Assembly: GCA_007123395.1 (NCBI GenBank)
Contig: SKLD01000244.1
Coordinates: forward strand, 1 to 16,856
Length of the DNA stretch: 16,856 nucleotides
Reading direction: 5' to 3'
Source of the DNA: Opitutales bacterium
GTDB lineage: Bacteria > Verrucomicrobiota > Verrucomicrobiia > Opitutales > Oceanipulchritudinaceae
Shown: positions 1 to 6,665 of the stretch, piece by piece
Layout: every line of letters begins with the position of its first letter
Numbering within the stretch: position 1 is the stretch's first letter
Position numbers and translations under genes: made by a program
Notes under the pieces: generated by a model
Seen by the model: only the letters and a program-made list of their open reading frames with translations
Told to the model about the DNA's origin: nothing
The model's database searches: none

Positions 1-785
1 AGGTTGACGCCGGTGGGATCCCAAAGGATTTCGTCAATCATCATGAAATCGACAAGAGTACTTCCCTGTCCGGCATACACCATCATGAAGGTGACAAGCG
101 GATCATCCGTCCCGTTACGGAAGGGAAAGGAGGTGGTCCCGGCGAAAGAGGGGATGGGCTGAGGCTCTGCCATACTGTCCGTACGGAAGTAAAATTCCGT
201 CGTATCATTTCCGTTGTCAATGACATGGAAGATGGTGACCCACTCATTAACCGGGATTGCTATCGGTGTTTGCTGGAAGGTGTTGCCGCTGCGGAGGGCA
301 AAATTAGCGCCGGTTACGCCCAACTGACTTTCAAAAGCACCGTATTGTCCGGGACCCGGCGTCGAAAGCCTGCCGGTATCAAGACTGCGGTCCGGATCAA
401 TCTGCACCGGAACGGCGGACGCACCGATATTATTGTTCAACGAAGCGTTGCCGAAAAGGAAGATCCGGTAACGAAGGGTGCCGACTTCGCCGCTTGGAAG
501 TGGCTCGGGCAAAGGTATCGCAATGGTCACATTGTTGTTCAATCCTTGCACCGGCGGTCCGGGGTCGACAACGAGAAAGCCGTTCGACGGATCAAAGGGA
601 TCCTCAAGGCCCGATCCGTCGCCCCGCAGGAAGAATTCGCCTTGGGGAGCAAACCGTTTCACATAGTATAGATCATCCAGAGCGACATCGTCGAAATCCG
701 CGACAAGAAGCCAGTTCGCCGACACGTTCAAAACGAGGAACGGAAACACGAACAACGGTAACAATCGAAGTGGTTTTATTGACAT
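1..785 (-). CDS. Secreted protein of unknown function, tandem copy 1 (3' end outside window)
   Basis: Translating the minus strand from the ATG at 785 gives an uninterrupted frame of 261 residues to the window edge, so the C-terminus is missing. The protein begins MSIKPLRLLP followed by a hydrophobic stretch ending in NVSA, a signal peptide with probable cleavage near residue 23, so it should be exported. The rest (FDDV..LDDLYYVKRF onward) is a beta-rich, Gly/Asn/Asp-rich sequence with the look of a concanavalin-A/LamG-like sandwich. It is about 93% identical by eye to the intact neighbour at 936-1952; differences include one extra residue (GVTGANF versus GVGANF) and a variable patch QTPIAIPVNEW versus QSPVQVPVGEW. 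No catalytic motif was recognised. The ATG start is conserved in both copies, but no Shine-Dalgarno is visible. Function is unknown; a carbohydrate-binding or surface role is only a guess from neighbours. Confidence 0.85.
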   Translation of the reverse strand, partial: MSIKPLRLLPLFVFPFLVLNVSANWLLVADFDDVALDDLYYVKRFAPQGEFFLRGDGSGLEDPFDPSNGFLVVDPGPPVQGLNNNVTIAIPLPEPLPSGEVGTLRYRIFLFGNASLNNNIGASAVPVQIDPDRSLDTGRLSTPGPGQYGAFESQLGVTGANFALRSGNTFQQTPIAIPVNEWVTIFHVIDNGNDTTEFYFRTDSMAEPQPIPSFAGTTSFPFRNGTDDPLVTFMMVYAGQGSTLVDFMMIDEILWDPTGVN

Positions 786-898
786 AATATGAGTTCTTTA
801 GGGTTTATATGAAGTGGAATAAGTCCAATTTTTGAATTACATCATGACTGAAGCGGCTTTCTGGGGCTATCCCAATCCTCTATCATTCATATTTGTAT
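786..898 (-). promoter_or_regulatory. Conserved leader upstream of tandem copy 1
   Basis: This AT-rich block separates copy 1 from the end of copy 2 and matches 1953-2064. The best conserved parts, read on the plus strand, are GACTGAAGCGGCTT, CCCAATCCTCTA and ATTCATATTTGTAT, plus the segment next to the ATG. It probably holds the promoter and 5' untranslated region. I could not place a convincing -35/-10 pair with normal spacing, nor a Shine-Dalgarno. Confidence 0.45.
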
Positions 899-908
899 AA
901 ATGCTCAC

Positions 909-924
909 GCAACCCTTTGGTTGC
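909..924 (-). terminator. Hairpin between the tandem copies, possible terminator
   Basis: The plus strand reads GCAACC-CTTT-GGTTGC, a perfect 6-bp stem with a 4-nt loop, starting 11 nt beyond the stop codon of copy 2. On the minus strand it is followed by GTGAGCATTTATAC rather than a clean U run, so it is at best a weak intrinsic terminator or an RNA 3'-end stabiliser. Confidence 0.4.
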
Positions 925-935
925 CGCCTTCGCAA

Positions 936-1952
936 TCAATCCAAAACATAGGCCCATGCCGCGCCTTGGTTACCGGTCGTGACAAGCTCTTCGGGGATAT
1001 ACATGTATTCTTCCATACGGTAGGAATAAATCCACGGGGCATGCTCCACGTAAAGTTCCCCCATAAAGCCGCCGGTGTCGACAGTCCAGTTTGCATCGAC
1101 CGGGAAGCCGGCCCACAGGCGCAGGATGCCGGGCTCGACAGGATCGGGAACGATGATCGGGCCATCCTCAAGGTTGACGCCGGTGGGATCCCAAAGGATT
1201 TCGTCAATCATCATGAAATCGACAAGAGTACTTCCCTGTCCGGCATACACCTGCATGAATGTAACAAGCGGATCATCCGTTCCATTACGGAAGGGAAACG
1301 ATGTGGTCCCGGCGAAAGAGGGGATGATCTGAGGCTCTGCCATACTGTCCGTGCGGAAGTAAAATTCCGTCGTATCATTTCCGTTGTCAATGACATGGAA
1401 GATGGTGACCCACTCCCCGACCGGGACTTGGACGGGGGACTGCTGGAAAGTATTGCCGCTGCGGAGGGCAAAGTTGGCCCCGACGCCCAACTGGCTTTCA
1501 AAAGCACCATACTGCCCGGGACCCGGCGTCGAAAGCCGCCCGGTATCGAGACTACGGTCCGGATCAATCTGCACCGGAACCGCGGACACTCCGACATTGT
1601 TATTCAACGAAGCGTTGCCGAAGAGAAAAACACGGTAACGTAGGGTGCCGACTTCGCCATTTGGAAGTGGCTCGGGCAAAGGTATCGCAATGGTCACATT
1701 GTTGTTCAATCCTTGCACCGGCGGTCCGGGGTCGACGACGAGGAAGCCATTGGACGGATCAAAGGGATCTTCAAGGCCCGATCCGTCGCCCCGCAGGAAG
1801 AAATCACCTTGGGGGGGGAAACGTTTCACGTAGTAGAGATCGTCTAAAGTGACATCGTCGAAATCCGCGACAAGCAGCCAGTTCGCCGAGACGTTAAAAA
1901 CGAGGAACGGAAACACGAGCCAAGGTAACAATCGAAGTGGTTTTATTGACAT
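936..1952 (-). CDS. Secreted protein of unknown function, tandem copy 2 (intact, 338 aa)
   Basis: This is the intact copy. Residues 1-23 are a signal peptide (MSIKPLRLLP, then a hydrophobic core, VSA before NW). Residues 24 to about 262 form a beta-rich domain resembling a concanavalin-A/LamG-like sandwich, with motifs such as ADFDDV, GTLRYRVFLFG, GEWVTIFHVIDNGNDTTEFY and VDFMMIDEILWDP. A proline-rich linker (IIVPDPVEP, about 266-274) leads to a C-terminal module at about 286-338: W..DTGGFMGE, APWIYSYRMEEYMYIPEE, then WAYV. The same module occurs at the N-terminus of the BNR-4 protein at 6666-8201. No catalytic residues are recognised. The gene lies 220 nt downstream of the OppC gene and has its own upstream region, duplicated along with the gene, so it may be transcribed separately. 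The name can only be 'secreted hypothetical protein'; a glycan-binding role is inferred from the fold and context. Confidence 0.88.
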   Translation of the reverse strand: MSIKPLRLLPWLVFPFLVFNVSANWLLVADFDDVTLDDLYYVKRFPPQGDFFLRGDGSGLEDPFDPSNGFLVVDPGPPVQGLNNNVTIAIPLPEPLPNGEVGTLRYRVFLFGNASLNNNVGVSAVPVQIDPDRSLDTGRLSTPGPGQYGAFESQLGVGANFALRSGNTFQQSPVQVPVGEWVTIFHVIDNGNDTTEFYFRTDSMAEPQIIPSFAGTTSFPFRNGTDDPLVTFMQVYAGQGSTLVDFMMIDEILWDPTGVNLEDGPIIVPDPVEPGILRLWAGFPVDANWTVDTGGFMGELYVEHAPWIYSYRMEEYMYIPEELVTTGNQGAAWAYVLD

Positions 1953-2064
1953 AATATGAGTTGTTTCGGTATAATATGAAGTGAAGTTAATTCAATTTTT
2001 AATCACGATGCGACTGAAGCGGCTTCCTGCGGCATTCCCAATCCTCTAAGATTCATATTTGTAT
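1953..2064 (-). promoter_or_regulatory. Conserved leader upstream of tandem copy 2
   Basis: This is the second copy of the leader seen at 786-898, located in the 220-nt gap after the OppC gene. Conservation of noncoding DNA in both copies suggests it carries expression signals that moved with the gene. A TATTAT-like element lies about 25 nt before the start but has no -35 box at the usual distance. The rest of the gap (2065-2172) shows nothing recognisable. Confidence 0.45.
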
Positions 2065-2172
2065 TATTCTGGGTGAGACGGCTCATGAACCATGGCCATC
2101 GGACGGGGCGAACGCGGATGGCGGCAAACGCCGGGCATAGTTGCCGGGGGCTCCGGCGCGTGGTCAACACGC

Positions 2173-3351
2173 TCACCGCGAGTAGGGATCGGCGGCGTCG
2201 CGGAGGCCGTCGCCGAGGAAATTGAAGGCGAGAACGGTAAGGACGATGAGGAAGACGGGCATAAGCAACCACGGATAGTTGGCCACGACATCCATATCCA
2301 TGCAGTCCTGCAGCATGACGCCCCAGCTCACGACGGGCGGGCGAAGACCGAGGCCGAGGAAGCTCAGCGCCGTTTCTCCCAAAATCATCATCGGGACGCT
2401 CAAGGAGAGGCTGACGATGATGTGACTCGTGAATCCCGGCAGAAGATGGCGGAAGATGATACGCCCGTGTCCGGAGCCGAGGAGGCGCGCCGCAACGGCG
2501 TAGTCTTCCTCGCGCAGGGAGAGGATTTTGCCGCGCACGACACGGGCGAGGCCCGTCCACCCGAGAAGGCTTAAAACGATCGTGATAGCAAAGTAGGTCC
2601 GCAGGGGAGACCAGTCGCTCGGCATGATGGCGGCGAAGGCGAGCCAGAGGGGAAGGTGCGGGAAAGCGTTGATAATCTCAATGAACCGCTGAATCAGGTT
2701 GTCCAAGGTTCCGCCGACATAACCCGAAATACCCCCGAGAAAAACCCCGAGAACAAAAGTAACGACAATGGCCACCATCCCGATAGAAAGGCTGATGCGC
2801 GAGCCGTAGACTAAACGGCTGAGAATATCCCTCCCGAAACGGTCCGCCCCGAGGAGGAAGAAGGTCTCACCGTCGGCATGATTCTTTGCCCCGAAGAACC
2901 GGCGCTCGGCGGGAATGAAGCCGAGGAGTCTGTAGGGCTCGCCTCGCACAAAGAAGCCCACCTGTGTCGTCTCGCCCGTGCGCACATACGAATTTTTCAG
3001 CGTCACCGGATCGATCTCGCGGGCAAGCGCATCAACGTGCAGACCATCGCTGAAATTGAACTTAAGCACCTGCGGCGGGGCGTAGATGCGGTCGGTATCG
3101 CGCCATCCGCTCGGATACGGGGCGAAGAACTCCGCGAAGGCGGCAACAAAGTAGAAGAATCCGAGAAGATACATGGAGACCACCGCCGGTTTGTGCTTGG
3201 AGAAGCGCAAACGGATCAACTGCCATTGCGACAGCGTGGCGGTGGACTCAACGGGGCCGCTCATGTCGGGTCCGCCCTCCGGCACAGCGGGGACGACACC
3301 TTCCGGCTGGAATTCGGCCTTTTGGTCCTGGTGTTTCTCATCGGCCTTCAT
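2173..3351 (-). CDS. ABC transporter permease, OppC/DppC type
   Basis: The second membrane subunit of an Opp/Dpp-type importer (392 aa), inner membrane. The first 45 residues are a hydrophilic, Glu/Pro-rich extension. TM1 is at about 56-76, followed by a long periplasmic segment (about 80-165). The family landmark LGADRFGRDILSRLVYG is at 167-183. Hydrophobic segments at about 188-212, 225-242, 252-270, 310-335 and 358-380 make the BPD_transp_1 core. The cytoplasmic EAA loop that docks the ATPase is at about 281-305 (EEDYAVAARLLG...RHLLP). The C-terminus ends GDGLRDAADPYSR, typical of OppC. The start overlaps the stop of the SBP-OppB fusion (ATGA), and a good GGGAGG site lies 6 nt upstream, so this start is well supported. 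The substrate is inferred to be an oligosaccharide rather than a peptide, because of the surrounding hydrolase genes. Confidence 0.95.
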   Translation of the reverse strand: MKADEKHQDQKAEFQPEGVVPAVPEGGPDMSGPVESTATLSQWQLIRLRFSKHKPAVVSMYLLGFFYFVAAFAEFFAPYPSGWRDTDRIYAPPQVLKFNFSDGLHVDALAREIDPVTLKNSYVRTGETTQVGFFVRGEPYRLLGFIPAERRFFGAKNHADGETFFLLGADRFGRDILSRLVYGSRISLSIGMVAIVVTFVLGVFLGGISGYVGGTLDNLIQRFIEIINAFPHLPLWLAFAAIMPSDWSPLRTYFAITIVLSLLGWTGLARVVRGKILSLREEDYAVAARLLGSGHGRIIFRHLLPGFTSHIIVSLSLSVPMMILGETALSFLGLGLRPPVVSWGVMLQDCMDMDVVANYPWLLMPVFLIVLTVLAFNFLGDGLRDAADPYSR

Positions 3352-6300
3352 CGGCTGCCTCCCTCAAAGCGAATGCGCGGATCGAGCCAAAGCAGGAGAA
3401 GATCGCTGACGAGCGTCCCGATAACACCGAGAACGCTGAGAACCATGAGCATCGATGCGGCGACGTAGACATCCTCAAGCATCAAACCGTCGAGCAGGAG
3501 CGGCCCCACCATGGGAAGACTGAGGACAATCGCGACAATGGCTCCGCCTGAGACAAGCTGCGGAAAGATACCGCCCACTCCCGATATAAACGGGTTCAGG
3601 GCGAGGCGCACGGGGTACTTGACGAGGAGCTTGAAGGGGCGCACCCCTTTGGCGCGCGCCGTCGTGACATAGGGTTTCTTGAGTTCGTCGAGGAGATTTC
3701 CCCGCATGACGCGGATCATTCCCGCCGTGCCCGCCGTGGCGATGACGACAATCGGCACCCAGATGTGCTTCAACAAATCCACCACCTTGCCCCACGTCCA
3801 CTCCGGAGCGGTGGCATATTCCGGTGAAAACAGTCCCGAAACATTCATGCCAAGGTAGCGGTCTGCCCAATACATTATAAGAATGGCAAAAAGGAAATTC
3901 GGCAGACACATACCGATGAACCCGATAAAAGAGAGGACGTAGTCCCCCACCGAATACTGGCGCACCGCTGAATAGATGCCGATGGGCAGAGCGATCAACC
4001 ATGTGAAAAGAATCGTCCCGAGTGACACCCAAAAAGTAAGCATTATCCGTTCGCCCACCATTTCGTTGACGGATCGCTGGGTGTCCATGGAGCGCCCCAT
4101 CTCGCCTTGGAGCAGGCCCCTGTCCGAGGAATCAAAAGAGAAGAACCAAAAAACACCGATCCAGCGCAGAAATTGCTTCCATAACGGCTCTTCGAGATGG
4201 AAAAGCTCACGCAGACGCTCGGTCTCTTCGATCGCCTCCCGGTCCCCCGTCGCCTCCAGTTGCATGATTCTCGTCTCGATGAAGTCGCCGGGCGGTGCCT
4301 GGATGATCACAAAGATGCAAACGGCCATGATGAGAAGGGTCGGCACAAGGATGATAAGCCGCCGACCGATAAAGGGATGGCGGACCCCGGCGTAGACGAG
4401 GGCCAAACCGGTCGCGACAATGACGAGGCGCCACATTAGCTGCCCGAAACCGTCGTCATCAATGCGCTCGCGCGTCTCCGGGTCGAACGCCCCACGGGCC
4501 GGCGTGGCGCGGATCATCTCCCGTTTCATCTGCGCCAAGGCGCCCGGAGAGTCCCGCGGTTCATCAAAGAAATACGTTTCGATGCCGGTGTTGGCGGGCG
4601 TGGCATAGGCCCACCCCTGCAGCGCCACCCGTGGAACATTGCGGAATCCGTTCTGCACCACGGTGAGGGCGGGCGGCGGCGTGCTGATGCCGATCGACCA
4701 GACCTCCTCCGCTGTGACCGCCGCCATCTCCTGGAAAATCGCCACCCGCTCCTCTTGCGTGGGAGCCGAGAGAGCCTGCACGTAGCGCTCCATATTCTCG
4801 CGGGCCGGGCTTCCCGGGGGCGGCTCCAACCCGGTCGCGTCCTCTGCGCCGAATAGCCCTCCGGTAAGGAACCACTGGGCGTATCTGATAGCATAGTTCG
4901 ACATCGGTCTCACTGGTGCAAAGGTCCTCGGCTCGACCAGCGGATGGAACTCGCTTTCACCGGTCCACACAATCATGTCGACGTCGCCCGCACTGTTATT
5001 GGCGAAGAACAGTCTTTGGCCGCGCTCCCGGAAAGACACCCGGATGCCCACCGCCGCCCAGTCGTCGACAACAAACTGCGCCGGCCCTTCACCCGTGAAA
5101 ACGGTGAAGTCCATAAAAAAGGTGAGCCGGGTACCGTCCGGCAAAGTCCGCATGCCTTCGCGGTCCCGCCGGGTCAGGCCAATGCCGTCGAGGAGCGCGT
5201 TCGCGCGATCCGGATCGTAATCAACGTAGCTATACCGGAATTTTTCGCTCTCAAACGGCGACCCCGGTCCCGGATCGGGCTGGGCGGGCTTCCCCACCCC
5301 GTGGTAAAGGGAGTCGATGATCGCCTGCCTGTCGATCGCGAGGGAGAGCGCGCGGCGGAAATCGCGCTCACGCAGGATCTCCGCCTTGGCTTCCGTCACA
5401 GGATTGTCGGCACGACGCGTGATGTTGAACGATACCTGCCAGTCCGAGCGCGTCGCGGGATACCAGTGATACACTTCGTAATCACCGGACTCGCGCCCCT
5501 CCATGAGCATCGTATAGTTGTCGAATCGCAAGCCGCGGTCCTGCATGGTGGCGAAGCCGGTCGCCGCCGCAATGGGAAGGAGGAGGGCACTGCGCACCTC
5601 GAAAAGAATCCGGTCCACGTAGGGCAATTGGTTTCCCTCCGGATCGACGGCCCAGAAATACGGGTTACGCACAAAGCCCTCCGGCGGATTCACACGGTGC
5701 GTGCGGTAAATCCACGGCCACATGCGGGGATACTCGGGATTGCGGAATCCATCGAGGCTGGAATACAATGCCCGCGGTGTGAGCAATCCCGTCACGCGCA
5801 TGGCGTCCTCGATGAGTTCTTGATCACCGAACTTCGGATGATAAGGCTCGAGATAATGCCTCGGCGAGAAGAGTTCCTGCCCGCCGGCAAGAACTTCGAG
5901 AAACATGCCATACGGAGCGGGGAACTCGAAACGCACGGTGTAGTCGTCCACCTTCACGATGCGGCCCGGTTCACCCTTCACCGTCATCCATTCGGGCACA
6001 TCGAAGAGCAAGTTCCGCTCCTTTTCCCACCAATACAAAATATCACCCGCCGTGAACGGATGTCCGTCCGACCACCGCACGCCGCGGCGCAGGTAAAAGG
6101 TCCACTCGCTGCGGTCTTCGTTCACCGACCATCCGCGCGCGAGGTGCGGCCGCACCGGATAACCCATGGGCGACCAACGGACGAGCCCGGCACTGGAGAG
6201 CCGGTTCCTAATTGTGATGGAGTCGCCCATAAAGGCCGCCAAACGCACCCATGTTCCACCGTAATTGCCGATATCATCGACCCCCTCCAGGACAAGCGGC

Positions 6301-6626
6301 TCCGGCCCCACCCTTTCCTCCACGGGAGGCAGGTGACCCTCCTCGACCAATTCGCGCAACATGGGTGACTCCCCTTTCGGCCACCAAGCACCTTCCCGGC
6401 CAGCCTCATAATCAACGTCGCGCTGCACCACCGGCAGCTCCTCGGGCACATGCACCCCCCGGCGGGCCTGATCATAAAAATGCGCCTCCGGAGGCGGCTC
6501 CGGCAAGCCCGTGCGGATGTCCGGCCGCAGTAGCCACCCCCAGATCAACAGGGATACGAGGAAGCCGAGGATCGTGCCCGCCGCCCAAAAAAACGGTGAG
6601 GGCCGGAGCCGATCGACCATCTTCAT
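3348..6626 (-). CDS. Fused solute-binding protein and OppB-type ABC permease
   Basis: A 1092-residue single polypeptide joining two parts that are usually separate. Residues 12-33 are an N-terminal membrane anchor with no clear cleavage site. A Pro/Glu-rich linker follows to about 110. Residues about 115-690 are a family-5 extracellular solute-binding protein (SBP_bac_5): IGNYGGTW, WTFYLRRGVRWSDGHPFTA, FRRALSLAIDRQAI and YDPDRANALLDGIG are characteristic. A further membrane segment (about 729-747) precedes an OppB-like permease (about 754-1092), which begins RRLIILVPTLLIMAVCIFVI, includes a periplasmic PPGDFIE segment, has an EAA loop at about 979-1004 (ELKKPYVTTARAKGV) and ends LWLDPRIRFEGG. 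The anchor, periplasmic SBP and extra segment put the OppB N-terminus back in the cytoplasm. There is no Shine-Dalgarno; Met3 is an alternative start. It lies 39 nt after the BNR-4 gene and overlaps the OppC gene. It should deliver substrate directly to its own translocation pore. Confidence 0.95.
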   Translation of the reverse strand: MKMVDRLRPSPFFWAAGTILGFLVSLLIWGWLLRPDIRTGLPEPPPEAHFYDQARRGVHVPEELPVVQRDVDYEAGREGAWWPKGESPMLRELVEEGHLPPVEERVGPEPLVLEGVDDIGNYGGTWVRLAAFMGDSITIRNRLSSAGLVRWSPMGYPVRPHLARGWSVNEDRSEWTFYLRRGVRWSDGHPFTAGDILYWWEKERNLLFDVPEWMTVKGEPGRIVKVDDYTVRFEFPAPYGMFLEVLAGGQELFSPRHYLEPYHPKFGDQELIEDAMRVTGLLTPRALYSSLDGFRNPEYPRMWPWIYRTHRVNPPEGFVRNPYFWAVDPEGNQLPYVDRILFEVRSALLLPIAAATGFATMQDRGLRFDNYTMLMEGRESGDYEVYHWYPATRSDWQVSFNITRRADNPVTEAKAEILRERDFRRALSLAIDRQAIIDSLYHGVGKPAQPDPGPGSPFESEKFRYSYVDYDPDRANALLDGIGLTRRDREGMRTLPDGTRLTFFMDFTVFTGEGPAQFVVDDWAAVGIRVSFRERGQRLFFANNSAGDVDMIVWTGESEFHPLVEPRTFAPVRPMSNYAIRYAQWFLTGGLFGAEDATGLEPPPGSPARENMERYVQALSAPTQEERVAIFQEMAAVTAEEVWSIGISTPPPALTVVQNGFRNVPRVALQGWAYATPANTGIETYFFDEPRDSPGALAQMKREMIRATPARGAFDPETRERIDDDGFGQLMWRLVIVATGLALVYAGVRHPFIGRRLIILVPTLLIMAVCIFVIIQAPPGDFIETRIMQLEATGDREAIEETERLRELFHLEEPLWKQFLRWIGVFWFFSFDSSDRGLLQGEMGRSMDTQRSVNEMVGERIMLTFWVSLGTILFTWLIALPIGIYSAVRQYSVGDYVLSFIGFIGMCLPNFLFAILIMYWADRYLGMNVSGLFSPEYATAPEWTWGKVVDLLKHIWVPIVVIATAGTAGMIRVMRGNLLDELKKPYVTTARAKGVRPFKLLVKYPVRLALNPFISGVGGIFPQLVSGGAIVAIVLSLPMVGPLLLDGLMLEDVYVAASMLMVLSVLGVIGTLVSDLLLLWLDPRIRFEGGSR
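3358..3363 (-). promoter_or_regulatory. Shine-Dalgarno of the OppC gene inside the upstream reading frame
   Basis: The minus strand reads GAGGGAGGCAGCCGATGA. GGGAGG is 6 nt before the ATG, within the last codons of the SBP-OppB fusion, and the two genes overlap by 4 nt. This fits translational coupling. It is the clearest Shine-Dalgarno in the window; most other genes have none. Confidence 0.75.
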
Positions 6627-6665
6627 TTTAACAAAATTTCAAGCGCGGGTCGCTCCCAACGGCAT

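Larger units (their letters stand above)
1..2064 (-). repeat. Tandem duplication of a gene plus its upstream region
   Basis: Window bases 1-785 align with 1171-1952 apart from a 3-nt in-frame insertion in the left copy. The similarity continues through about 110 bp of upstream DNA, ending at ATATTTGTAT at 889-898 and 2055-2064. The repeated unit is therefore gene plus leader, slightly over 1.1 kb. Long stretches are nearly identical (for example around 490-570 against 1657-1737), while the patch around 245-325 is much more diverged. The left copy is cut by the window edge, so the full number of copies is not known. Confidence 0.92.

Noticed and set aside
225..1643. Plus-strand open frames over the tandem copies
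   Set aside because: They appear in both copies only because the DNA is duplicated. They are antisense to the frame with the signal peptide and hydrophobic core.
2003..2560. Minus-strand frame whose end reads MNLRGLGMPQEAASVAS in the leader of tandem copy 2, as a possible leader peptide
   Set aside because: The corresponding frame in the other leader stops after seven codons and has lost the inner ATG, so a conserved small peptide is not supported.
4944..6368. 474-codon plus-strand open frame
   Set aside because: It lies wholly antisense to the SBP domain of the fusion protein, whose motifs are clear. The translation is His/Arg/Pro-rich with no family features. Long antisense frames are expected in GC-rich genes.
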